A DNA stretch of 64,000 nt from NCBI RefSeq assembly GCF_900100655.1, contig NZ_FNCE01000005.1, positions 1 to 64,000 on the forward strand, in the 5' to 3' direction. The stretch's first letter is position 1. Every line of letters begins with the position of its first letter. The position numbers were made by a program, and so were the translations under genes. This DNA is from Limimonas halophila (lineage in GTDB: Bacteria; Pseudomonadota; Alphaproteobacteria; Kiloniellales; Rhodovibrionaceae). Below the pieces are notes generated by a model that was given only the letters and a program-made list of their open reading frames with translations, made no database searches and was not told the origin of the DNA. Of the stretch, positions 43,727-53,099 are shown piece by piece.

Positions 43727-45499
43727 CTACACGGCGTGCAACTCCCGCTCCAGGCGACGGCCCTCGGCGCGGGCGACCGTGTCGGGGTCCAGCTCCGCCA
43801 TCGCCTGTCGCTGGCTGAGGAAGACCTTGCCGGTCAGCTCCTCCAGGAAGTGGGCGCGCTGCAGGCGGTCCATGACCGGGCCCTTCACCTCGGAGAGGTG
43901 GAACTGGACGCCGGCGGTGTGCAGGCGCTCGTTGATCGCCTCCAGGCTCTCCAGCGCGCTGGCGTCGATCAGGTTCACGGCCGAGCACTGCAGCACGACG
44001 TGCTTCAGCTCCGGCCGCTCGGCGATCATGTCGTAGATCTTGTCTTCCAGGTAGCGCGCGTTGGCGAAGTAGAGGCTTTCGTCCACGCGGATGGAAAGCA
44101 CCTCCTCGCTCGTCACCACGCTGTGGCGGTCGACGTTGCGGAAGTGCTCCGTGCCCGGCACCTGGCCGACGATCGCCATGTGCGGGCGGCTGGTGCGCCA
44201 CAGGTAGAGCGCCACCGACAGCCCGACGCCGGAAACCACGCCGGCCTCCACGCCCACGCCGAGCACGATCAGGATGGTCGCCGCCATCGCGGCGAAGTCG
44301 GGCTTGGAGTAGACGAAGGTGCGCTTGATCGCGCCCAGGTCCACCAGCGACAGCACGGCCACGATGATGGTCGCCGCCAGCGTCGCCTTGGGCAGGTAGA
44401 AGAACAGCGGCGTCAGGAACACCGCCGTCGCCGCGATGCCCACGGCCGTGAGCACGCCCGCCATGGGCGTCTCCGCCCCGGCGTCGAAGTTCACCACCGA
44501 GCGCGAGAACCCGCCCGTCACGGGGAAGCCGCCGGAGAAGGCGGCGGCCAGGTTGGCCGCGCCCAGGCCCTTCAGTTCGTGGTTGGCGTCCACGCGCTGG
44601 CGCTTCTTGGCCGCCAGCGTCTGCGCCACCGAGATGGATTCCACGAAGCCGATCACGCTGATCAGCAGCGCCGAGGTCGCCAGGCTGCCCCAGAGGTCGA
44701 GGTCCAGCGGCGGCGCGGTCACGGGCGGCAGGCCCTCGGGAATGCTGCCCACGATGTCCACGCCGCGCGCGCCCAGGTCGAAGATCGCCACCGCCGAGGT
44801 GGTGACGACCACCGCCGCCACCGGCCCGGCCTTGGCGAGCAGGTCCGCGGCGAAGGGCGAGATGCCCAGCCGGTCGCGCAGCAGGGGCTTGAGGTTCGTG
44901 CGCACCCAGAAGAGGAAGGTGGTCGCCCCCGCGCCGATCGCCAGGGTGTAGGGGTTCGTCTCCCCGATGTGCGCGGCCAGCGCGGTCACGATCGCGACGA
45001 GCGTGTGGCCCCCGGCGTCGATCCCCAGGACGTGCTGAAGCTGGCTGGCGGCGATGAGGATGCCGGAGGCGGTGATGAAGCCCGAGATCACGGGGTGGCT
45101 GAGCAGGTTCGCCAGGAAACCCAGCCGCGCCAGGCCCATCGCCACCAGCATCAGGCCCGACAGCATCGCCAGCGCGATCGCCGCGCCGACGTACTCGGGC
45201 GAGCCCGGCTCGGCGACGCGCGACGCGGCCGCCGCCGTCATCAGCGACACCACCGCCACAGGCCCCACGGCCAGCGCCCGGCTGGAGCCGAAGATGGCGT
45301 AGGCGATCAGCGGCAGGATGCTGGCGTACAGCCCCACCTCGGCCGGCAGGCCGGCCAGCATGGCGTAGGCCAGGCTCTGCGGGATCAGCATGATGGTGAC
45401 GATCACCGCCGCCACCAGATCGGCCGAGAGGTCCCGGCCGCGATAGCTTTTCAGCCAGGCGGCGGCGGGGATCGCGCTGTCGAGCCGGGGGAGGCGCAT
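43727..45499 (-). CDS. SulP-family inorganic anion transporter
   Basis: The 590-residue protein has the SulP transport core of 12-14 helices (VTIMLIPQSLAYAMLAGLP at the N-terminus, a Sulfate_transp signature around SHPVISGFITASGILIAASQL, and SGGFPVTGGFSRSVVNFDAGAETP). A C-terminal STAS domain follows (VLSIRVDESLYFANARYLEDKIYD, QCSAVNLIDASALESLEAI). It probably moves sulfate or another anion such as bicarbonate. It starts 12 bp after the persulfide dioxygenase gene, so the two are cotranscribed. Confidence 0.93.
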   Translation of the reverse strand: MRLPRLDSAIPAAAWLKSYRGRDLSADLVAAVIVTIMLIPQSLAYAMLAGLPAEVGLYASILPLIAYAIFGSSRALAVGPVAVVSLMTAAAASRVAEPGSPEYVGAAIALAMLSGLMLVAMGLARLGFLANLLSHPVISGFITASGILIAASQLQHVLGIDAGGHTLVAIVTALAAHIGETNPYTLAIGAGATTFLFWVRTNLKPLLRDRLGISPFAADLLAKAGPVAAVVVTTSAVAIFDLGARGVDIVGSIPEGLPPVTAPPLDLDLWGSLATSALLISVIGFVESISVAQTLAAKKRQRVDANHELKGLGAANLAAAFSGGFPVTGGFSRSVVNFDAGAETPMAGVLTAVGIAATAVFLTPLFFYLPKATLAATIIVAVLSLVDLGAIKRTFVYSKPDFAAMAATILIVLGVGVEAGVVSGVGLSVALYLWRTSRPHMAIVGQVPGTEHFRNVDRHSVVTSEEVLSIRVDESLYFANARYLEDKIYDMIAERPELKHVVLQCSAVNLIDASALESLEAINERLHTAGVQFHLSEVKGPVMDRLQRAHFLEELTGKVFLSQRQAMAELDPDTVARAEGRRLERELHAV

Positions 45500-45511
45500 G
45501 GTCGCTCGGGC

Positions 45512-46384
45512 TCAGAACTGGTTGAGCGGGATCTTGAGGTAGGCGACGCCGTTGTCCTCCGGCGCCGGCAGCCGGCCCGCGTTGGTGTTCACCTGCAGGG
45601 CGTGCAGGATCAGCACCGGCAGCGGCAGCTCCGCGTCGCGCGCGTGGCGCATCCTGACGAATTCGGCCTCGCTGACGCCGTCGTGCACCATCGGGTTCTC
45701 GGCGCGCTGCTCGGCCACGGTGGACTCCCACTGCGGCGCGCGGCCGCCGGGCATGTAGTCGTGCCCGGTGAACAGCCGCGTCTCGCCGGGCAGCTCGTCC
45801 AGGATGCGGCGGATCGAGCGGTAGAGCGTCTGCGCGCTGCCGCCGGGGAAGTCGGCCCGCGCGGCGCCGAAGTCCGGCTGGAAGAGGGTGTCGTGCACGA
45901 AGGCGGCGTCGCCGATCACGTAGGTGACCGAGGCGAGCGTGTGGCCGGGAGAATGCATCACCCGCGCCGGGAGCTCACCCACCTGAAAGGTGTCGCCCTC
46001 GGCGAAGAGGCGGTCCCACTGGCGGCCGTCGGTCGGCGTGTCCTCGGGCCAGTTGTAGATCTTCTTCCAGAGCTGCTGGACGTCCTTCACGTGCTCGCCG
46101 ATGGCGATGGGCGCGCCCGTCTGCTCCTTGAGGTAGCTGGCCGCGGAGAAGTGATCGGCGTGGGGATGGGTGTCCAGGATCCACTGGACGGTCAGCCCGT
46201 TCTCGCGGACGTGCTGGAGGATGGTGTCCGCGTGCTCGGTGCTGGTGCGGCCCGCCTTCTCGTCATAGTTCAGCACGGGGTCGATGATGGCGCACTGCTT
46301 CGTCGCCGGGTCGGCGGCCACGTACTGCACGCTGAAGGTTTTGTAATCGAAGAAGCCGGTGACCTCGGGGCCTTGTGTGCTCAT
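45512..46384 (-). CDS. Persulfide dioxygenase-type MBL-fold protein
   Basis: The 290-residue protein belongs to the ETHE1/BlH group of iron-containing MBL hydrolase-fold enzymes that oxidise glutathione persulfide to sulfite. It has ILDTHPHADHFSAASYL (metal site), MHSPGHTLASVTYVIGD, FVHDTLFQPDFGAARADFPGG and FTGHDYMPGG. No rhodanese domain is fused. It sits between prx and sulP, so sulfite or sulfate produced could be exported by SulP. The exact substrate is inferred. Confidence 0.88.
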   Translation of the reverse strand: MSTQGPEVTGFFDYKTFSVQYVAADPATKQCAIIDPVLNYDEKAGRTSTEHADTILQHVRENGLTVQWILDTHPHADHFSAASYLKEQTGAPIAIGEHVKDVQQLWKKIYNWPEDTPTDGRQWDRLFAEGDTFQVGELPARVMHSPGHTLASVTYVIGDAAFVHDTLFQPDFGAARADFPGGSAQTLYRSIRRILDELPGETRLFTGHDYMPGGRAPQWESTVAEQRAENPMVHDGVSEAEFVRMRHARDAELPLPVLILHALQVNTNAGRLPAPEDNGVAYLKIPLNQF

Positions 46385-46462
46385 GGCGCGTCTCTCGCTT
46401 GTGATGGTCCAGCCGGGCGGGCAGGGACGCCCGGCGGACCGGGCGTCCCGCGGAATCGGGCC

Positions 46463-47107
46463 TTACAGCTCCTTGGTGCAGAAGTACCAATCCGTGTAAT
46501 TGTAGCCCGCGTTCGCGCGCTGCTCGGCCTCCGCCTGGGTCTGCGGCGGCGGCACGATGACGCACTGACCGGGGGTCCACGCCTCGGGCGTGGCGACGCC
46601 GTACGCGTCCGCCGTCTGTAGGCTCTGCACGAGGCGGACGACCTCCTCGATGTCGCGGCCGACCGGCATGGGATAGTAGATCATCGCGCGCAGCACACCC
46701 TCAGGGTCGATGACGAAGGTGGCGCGCACGGCGGAGGTGTCGCTGGCGCCCGGCTGGATCATGCCGTAGGCGGTCGCGACCTTCATGGAGACATCGTCGA
46801 TGATCGGGAATTGGACGTCGACGCCGAAGTTCTCCTTGATGCTGCGCACCCAGGCGATGTGGGCGTGCTTGCTGTCGATCGACAGGCCGAGCAGGTCGCA
46901 GTTCATCTCCTGAAAGCGCTCGTGGTTCTTGGCGAAGCCGACGAATTCCGTCGTGCAGACGGGCGTGAAGTCGGCGGGGTGGGAGAAGAGGACCAGCCAC
47001 CGGCCCGTGTAGTCGGACAGCGAGCGCTGGCCCTGGGTCGTGGGCGCGCAGAAGTCCGGGGCCGGCTCGTTCAGGCGGGGCAGGGTGGGCTGCTGCTCGG
47101 TCGTCAT
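46463..47107 (-). CDS. 1-Cys (PrxVI-type) peroxiredoxin
   Basis: The 214-residue cytoplasmic peroxiredoxin has the peroxidatic cysteine Cys51 in HPADFTPVCTTEFVGFAK. It has the long C-terminal domain of the archaeal/PrxVI type (YPMPVGRDIEEVVRLVQSLQTAD) and ends NYTDWYFCTKEL with another cysteine at about 210; Cys189 is in TPGQCVIVPP. AAAGGAGC precedes the ATG at 47107. It is divergent from oxyR, the classic arrangement for an OxyR-controlled peroxide-scavenging gene. Confidence 0.94.
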   Translation of the reverse strand: MTTEQQPTLPRLNEPAPDFCAPTTQGQRSLSDYTGRWLVLFSHPADFTPVCTTEFVGFAKNHERFQEMNCDLLGLSIDSKHAHIAWVRSIKENFGVDVQFPIIDDVSMKVATAYGMIQPGASDTSAVRATFVIDPEGVLRAMIYYPMPVGRDIEEVVRLVQSLQTADAYGVATPEAWTPGQCVIVPPPQTQAEAEQRANAGYNYTDWYFCTKEL

Positions 47108-47166
47108 GGCGCAAGCTCCTTTTGCAAAGCCGTTCGTGACACCGCGCAAGCTGGTCGCCTTGCTCC

Positions 47167-47214
47167 GTTCGGTGAAATGAATAATTTTGCGGAGTGTGAT
47201 CGATTGAACCGAAC
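47167..47214. promoter_or_regulatory. Inverted repeat in the prx-oxyR divergent promoter
   Basis: GTTCGGT (47167-47173) and ACCGAAC (47208-47214) form an inverted pair about 41 bp apart, centre to centre, in the 131-bp gap between the two divergent genes. The spacing would suit an OxyR tetramer covering several turns, but the sequence does not match the E. coli OxyR consensus well. It is AT-rich between the arms, consistent with a promoter. Confidence 0.4.
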
Positions 47215-47238
47215 AGAGTCCGCTGCGGAGGGTCCACC

Positions 47239-48213
47239 ATGCTGCCCAGCCTGCGCCAGCTTCGCTTCCTGGTCGCGCTCGCCGACGAGCGCCACGTCGG
47301 CCGCGCCGCCGAGGCCTGCCACGTCAGCCAGTCCACGCTGAGCGCGGGGCTGAAGGAGCTGGAGGCCACGCTCGGGGTCGGGGTGGCCGAGCGCACCAAG
47401 CGCTCGGTGACGATGACGCCGGTGGGCGAACAGCTCGCCGAACGGGCGCGCGGCGTCCTCACGGCCACGCACGACCTGGTGGACCTCGCCAGTCGGCAGG
47501 CCGGAACCCTGCGCGGCGACTTGCGGCTGGGCACCATCCCCACGATCGGCCCCTACCTCATCCCGCACGCCATGCCGGCGCTGCGGCGCGACCATCCCGA
47601 CCTGCGGCTCTACCTGCGCGAGGAACTCACCGAGAGCCTCATCGAGGGCCTCGCCGCCGGCCGGCTGGACGCCATCCTGATCGCCCTGCCGTACGAGACG
47701 GGCGACCTGGCGACCGCGACGCTGTTCGAGGACAGCTACACCCTGGCGGCGCCGCGCGCGCACCCGCTCGCCGGGCGCGAGCAGGTGAGCGGCGCCGACC
47801 TGCGCGAGCATTCGTTGCTGTTGCTGGAGCGCGGCCACTGCCTGCACCGCCACGCGCTCTCCGCCTTCCCGGAGGTGCTGCCGCGCGAGGACGACAGCTT
47901 CGCCGCCACCAGCCTGTCCACGCTGCTGGCGATGGTGGAGATGGGGCTGGGGCTGACGCTGCTGCCGCAGCTGGCGCACGACGCCGGGGCGGCGCGCTCG
48001 CACGAAATCGCGCTGGTGCCGCTCCGGGGCGCGTGCCCGCGCCGCGTGGTGCTGGCGTGGCGCCGCACCTCCCCCCGCCAGCCCGAGTTCGAAGCCCTGG
48101 CCGAGGTCTTCCGGGCCGCGCGGGCGCGGCTGGCAGCGGACGCGGACCGGCCGGCGGATGCCGGCGACGCGGGCGAGGATGCACACGCGTGTGTGCCCGC
48201 GGCCGCGCGCTGA
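47239..48213 (+). CDS. oxyR: OxyR-like LysR-family regulator
   Basis: The 324-residue protein has an N-terminal winged HTH (LRQLRFLVALADERHVGRAAEACHVSQSTLSAGLKELEATLG, quoted as the family region at residues 4-46) and a LysR effector domain. The redox cysteine of OxyR is present as Cys201 in LERGHCLHRHAL. The second, resolving cysteine, nine residues later in E. coli (C199/C208), is Phe210 here. So a C199-C208 disulfide is not possible; sulfenic acid, persulfide or another partner would have to signal. It diverges from the peroxiredoxin operon. Confidence 0.88.
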   Translation: MLPSLRQLRFLVALADERHVGRAAEACHVSQSTLSAGLKELEATLGVGVAERTKRSVTMTPVGEQLAERARGVLTATHDLVDLASRQAGTLRGDLRLGTIPTIGPYLIPHAMPALRRDHPDLRLYLREELTESLIEGLAAGRLDAILIALPYETGDLATATLFEDSYTLAAPRAHPLAGREQVSGADLREHSLLLLERGHCLHRHALSAFPEVLPREDDSFAATSLSTLLAMVEMGLGLTLLPQLAHDAGAARSHEIALVPLRGACPRRVVLAWRRTSPRQPEFEALAEVFRAARARLAADADRPADAGDAGEDAHACVPAAAR

Positions 48214-48305
48214 GCTTGCAAACGCGGGCGGGACAGCCTTGAATTGCGCGCAGCGCGCCGCCGCCGGGCGGCGCACACACCGGCATGCCGGACCGCGGAG
48301 GCGCG

Positions 48306-49022
48306 ATGGCGGACAATGGGGCGCGCTCGGGTGACGGAAAGGACGGCGGGCGTCCCCACTACACGGGCCATCGCCAGCGTCTGCGCCAGCGCGTGCTCGA
48401 TGCCGGCGGGCAGGCGCTGCAGGACTACGAGATCCTGGAGGTGCTGCTCTTCGCCGCCCACCCGCGCGGGGACGTGAAACCGCTGGCCAAGCGGCTGTTG
48501 CAGCGCTTCGGCTCGCTGGCCGCCGTGCTCGCCGCCGATCCCGGCGACCTCGCCGGCGTGAAGGGCATGGGCGACGCCGCCGCCGCCACGCTCAAGGTGA
48601 CCCAGGAGGCCGCCGAGCGCGCGGGCCGCGAACGCGCCCAGCAGCGCACCGTGCTGTCCGACTGGGAGAAGGTGCTGCGCTACTGCCGCGTCGCCATGGC
48701 CGAGGACAAGGTGGAGCAGGTCCGCGTCCTCTTCCTCAACCGCAAGAACCAGCTCATCGCCGACGAGCAGCTCGCGCGCGGCACCGTGGACCACACGCCG
48801 GCCTCCCCGCGCGAGATCATCAAGCGCGCCCTGGCGCTGGAAGCCAGCGCGATCATCCTCGTCCACAACCACCCCTCGGGCGATCCCACGCCCTCCAAGG
48901 CGGACGTGGAAATGACGCGCGAGATCGCGGACGCCGGCAAGAAGCTCTCCGTCAACGTCCACGACCACGTCATCATCACCCGCACCGGCCACGCCTCCTT
49001 CAAGCGGAAGGGGTTGTTGTAG
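48306..49022 (+). CDS. radC: RadC-family JAB/MPN protein
   Basis: The 238-residue protein has the RadC build: an N-terminal helix-hairpin-helix-like region (HRQRLRQRVLDAGGQALQDYEILEVLLFAA, LAGVKGMGDAAAATL) and a C-terminal JAB/MPN metal site, ILVHNHPSGDPTPSKADVEMT, which fits H-x-H-x(n)-S-x-x-D. Despite the name it is not clearly a repair enzyme. The ATG at 48306 follows GGAGG (48297-48301); an ATG at 48285 lacks one. In many alphaproteobacteria radC lies next to map; here the sulfur operon separates them. Confidence 0.93.
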   Translation: MADNGARSGDGKDGGRPHYTGHRQRLRQRVLDAGGQALQDYEILEVLLFAAHPRGDVKPLAKRLLQRFGSLAAVLAADPGDLAGVKGMGDAAAATLKVTQEAAERAGRERAQQRTVLSDWEKVLRYCRVAMAEDKVEQVRVLFLNRKNQLIADEQLARGTVDHTPASPREIIKRALALEASAIILVHNHPSGDPTPSKADVEMTREIADAGKKLSVNVHDHVIITRTGHASFKRKGLL

Positions 49023-49141
49023 CGCCGGAGCTTTCGCCCGAGCTCGGTTCGCCGTGACCGAACGGTTTCTGCGGCGTTGACAGCGCCCACCCGTCGCGGC
49101 CTATCTCCGCCCGTCCCACGGCGAGTCGGAGGATGCCCGCC

Positions 49142-50426
<1,285 letters not shown>

Positions 50427-50446
<20 letters not shown>

Positions 50447-50584
50447 TCGCTTCTTTCACTCGACACCGGCGTTGCGCGGAGATGAATGGGTCCATCACGA
50501 CCAAAGATGATCTTTGGAAACTTGTGTCAGACCGACGGACGCCCGAGTGCATTCGCCGTTTGCGTCAATCTTGGGGAAGGTGCC
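50427..50584 (-). repeat. Inverted full-length copy of the composite repeat
   Basis: Read on the minus strand this holds every part of the element in order. First is the CCCCAAGATTGACGCAAACG block (about 50584-50528), then the CCAAAGATCATCTTTGG palindrome (50501-50517 region), TCGTGATGGACCCATTC and the core end CGCCGGTGTCGAGTG. The terminal hairpin TTAAACAC-GAGC-GTGTTTAA (50427-50446) comes last. It overlaps the end of purB, whose stop is in the hairpin. The rest of 50585-50696 shows nothing apart from the gfa ribosome binding site. Confidence 0.9.
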
Positions 50585-50696
50585 GGTCCGAAACCGGTGC
50601 CGAAGCGCGTCGGGGCTGCCCGCTCGTGGACCTGTTCGCAAGTGCGCCGGGGTGGCACGCTTCCATGCCGGAAATCACGCCATCGCGGGGAGCGCC

Positions 50697-51176
50697 ATGC
50701 ACCTGGACGGCTCGTGCCATTGCGGCGCCGTGGCCTTTTCGGTCGAGGCCTACGCGCCCGTGCCCTACAACCGCTGCTACTGCTCGATCTGCCGCAAGAC
50801 GGCGGGCGGGGGCGGCTACGCCGTCAACCTGGGCGCCGACGCGAACACCCTCAGCGTGCGCGGGCGCGCGGCGATCACCGTCTTCCACGCCCGGGTGGAC
50901 GGCGAGCAAAGCCCGGGGGAGCGGCGCTTTTGTTCGCACTGCGGCACCGCGCTGTGGGTCTTCGATCCAGCGTATCCCGAGCTGGTCCACCCCTTCGCCA
51001 GCGCCATCGACACGCCGCTGCCCGAGCCGCCGGAGGTCGTGCACATCCTGCTGGACTCCAAGGCCAATTGGGTGCGCATCGACGCCCGGCCGGGCGAGGA
51101 GCAGCACGCCGGCTACCCGCCGGAATCCCTGGAAGCCTGGCACCGCCGCCACGGCCTGCTGGACGGCGGGCGCTGA
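50697..51176 (+). CDS. GFA/CENP-V family zinc protein
   Basis: The 159-residue protein has the three zinc-binding groups of the glutathione-dependent formaldehyde-activating (GFA) fold: GSCHCGAVAF, NRCYCSICRKTAGGGG and RRFCSHCGTALWVFD. GGGGAG precedes the ATG at 50697. Most family members have no proven formaldehyde activity. The upstream open frame to 50514 runs through the repeat and is not coding. Confidence 0.9.
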   Translation: MHLDGSCHCGAVAFSVEAYAPVPYNRCYCSICRKTAGGGGYAVNLGADANTLSVRGRAAITVFHARVDGEQSPGERRFCSHCGTALWVFDPAYPELVHPFASAIDTPLPEPPEVVHILLDSKANWVRIDARPGEEQHAGYPPESLEAWHRRHGLLDGGR

Positions 51177-51193
51177 GGGACGACGCTAGGCGG

Positions 51194-51661
51194 TCAGTAA
51201 ATGCCCATGTCCAGCCCGGTCGCGACGAGCGTGCCCAGCTCCTCGCACTGGCCGACGAAGGCTTCTTGCCACTCGCCGTGCAGGATCATGGGCTCCTGGA
51301 TGGGGCGCCAGCGCAGGCCCGTGGTGATGGATCGGATGGCGTTGTAGGTGCCGGTGCCGTCCTTGCCGGCGCGGATGTAGGCGGCGTAGGGCAGGGCCTC
51401 TGTGTCCTCGCCCACGGCGTAGAAGATGCGGTCGAAAAAATCCTTCAGCGCGCCGCTCATGTAGCCGAGGTTTTCCGGCGTGCCCAGGATGACGGCGTCG
51501 GCGGCGCGCACGTCCTCGGCGTCGGCGTCGAAGGGCCGCTTGGCGACCACCTCCACGCTTTCGATGTCCGCGCTTTGCGCCCCGCGCACCACCGCGTCCA
51601 GCAGGCGCTGCGTGTTGGGCGAGGGCGCGTGCGCGACGATCAGCAGCCGTTTCGCGGGCAT
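51194..51661 (-). CDS. Flavodoxin-fold NAD(P)H-dependent oxidoreductase
   Basis: The 155-residue protein has the flavodoxin-like FMN-binding pattern: LLIVAHAPSPNTQRLLDAVVRGAQ for the phosphate loop, AVILGTPENLGYMSGALKDFFDRIFY for the second loop. The length fits the small FMN-dependent reductases. GGGAGA precedes the ATG at 51661. It is convergent with the GFA gene. Confidence 0.85.
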   Translation of the reverse strand: MPAKRLLIVAHAPSPNTQRLLDAVVRGAQSADIESVEVVAKRPFDADAEDVRAADAVILGTPENLGYMSGALKDFFDRIFYAVGEDTEALPYAAYIRAGKDGTGTYNAIRSITTGLRWRPIQEPMILHGEWQEAFVGQCEELGTLVATGLDMGIY

Positions 51662-51861
51662 GTGGCATCTCCCGGTGGCCTGCACCGACGATGCGGGGCG
51701 CGAAGTCCCGCCATCCAACCCTTCTCCTTCAGGAGAAGGGAGGGGCCCAGCTCGCCGTGTTCGCCGGCGCGCTGGGAGGGATGAGGCTCGCCACCCGCCG
51801 TGCCGGATGGCCCCATTCTGTGGTCATCGATGGGCTGGAAAAAGAATCCGCACCGGGCCGG

Positions 51862-52938
51862 TCAAACCCCCGCCGCGCCCACGCCCGGCGCGCGCACGCG
51901 TGACAGCGCCCAGATGGTCAGCGACAGCACGACGATGGCGCCCGCCTGGTGCGCCGCGCCCAACCACACCGGCACCACGGCCAGCAGCGTCACCACGCCC
52001 AGCACCAGCTGCCCCAGCGAGCCCAGCGCCAGCCACGCCAGCGCCCGCCGCGCTTCCTCGCTCAGCCGGGCGAAGCACCCCCACACCCACAGCGCCAGCC
52101 CGGCCACGACGGTCAGGTGCGCCAGCAGGCGGTGGTTGAACTGCACGGCGGCGACGTTCTCGAACCAGTTCAGCCACCAGGGCGCGTGCACGCCGTAGTT
52201 CGCCGGCACCACCTCGCCCGCCATCAGGGGATAGGTGTTGTAGGACATGCCGGCGTTCAGCCCCGCGACCAGCGCCCCGGCGACGATCGTGACCGCGACC
52301 AGCCCGGCGAAGGCCCACAACCCGCGCCGCACCCCGGCGGCGTCGGCACTGGCGGGCGCGCTCGGCCAGCGCAGCCGGATCGCCAGCGCCAGGGCGTAGG
52401 CGTAGATCGCCAGGGCGAAGCCGAGGTGCAGGGTGAGGCGGTACTGGCTGACGTCGGTGCGCTCGGCGAAGCCGCTGGCGACCATGAACCAGCCGAGCGC
52501 GCCCTGCAGCCCGCCGAGGACGAAGAGCGCGATCAGGTGCGGCGTCAGCCCGCGGCGCAGCTTGCCGCGCAGCAGCAGCCACAGGAACCCGGCCAGGAAG
52601 ACCGCGCCGATCAGCCGGCCCCACAGGCGGTGCACCCACTCCCACCAGAAGATCGTCTTGAACTCCGCCAGCGACATGCCGGCGTTGAGCTCGCGGTACT
52701 CGGCCGTCTGCTTGTAGAGCGCGAAGATGCGCTCCCACTCCGCCTGCGACATGGGCGGCAGCACGCCGCTGACGGGGGCCCATTCCATGATGGACAGCCC
52801 GCTTTCCGTCAGGCGCGTGATCGCCCCGATCACGGCCATGGCGAAGATCATCCCGCACACCGCCAGCAGCCACGCGCCGACCGCGCGGTCGTCGGCGCGG
52901 CGCGCGGCGCTCTGTCCGGCAAACGTCAGCGTGCTCAT
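51862..52938 (-). CDS. ctaA: Heme A synthase (COX15 type)
   Basis: CtaA oxidises the C8 methyl of heme O to make heme A for cytochrome c oxidase. The 358-residue membrane protein has eight helices and the haem histidines in IFWWEWVHRLWGRLIGAVF, YRLTLHLGFALAIYA, VQFNHRLLAHLTVVAG and WLGAAHQAGAIVVLS. The type with ITRLTESGLSIMEWAPVSGVLPP is that of alphaproteobacteria and mitochondria. ctaB and the oxidase genes are not adjacent. Confidence 0.95.
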   Translation of the reverse strand: MSTLTFAGQSAARRADDRAVGAWLLAVCGMIFAMAVIGAITRLTESGLSIMEWAPVSGVLPPMSQAEWERIFALYKQTAEYRELNAGMSLAEFKTIFWWEWVHRLWGRLIGAVFLAGFLWLLLRGKLRRGLTPHLIALFVLGGLQGALGWFMVASGFAERTDVSQYRLTLHLGFALAIYAYALALAIRLRWPSAPASADAAGVRRGLWAFAGLVAVTIVAGALVAGLNAGMSYNTYPLMAGEVVPANYGVHAPWWLNWFENVAAVQFNHRLLAHLTVVAGLALWVWGCFARLSEEARRALAWLALGSLGQLVLGVVTLLAVVPVWLGAAHQAGAIVVLSLTIWALSRVRAPGVGAAGV

Positions 52939-53099
52939 GGCACTCGGCCCTTCCGGCTCTCCCGCGTTGGGGTGAAGCTAGCGACGGGGGTGGACCGCGC
53001 CAAGGCGCGTGCGGCATCGCGTCCCCGCCCGCGGCGGATTGAGCGGCGGCGCACGGCGCGCGTAGGCTTCGGGGCGTGCACGCGAACCGCGAGGATGCC

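Noticed and set aside
43553-46621. Plus-strand frame over sulP and the persulfide dioxygenase
   Set aside because: Shadow of two clearly conserved minus-strand genes.
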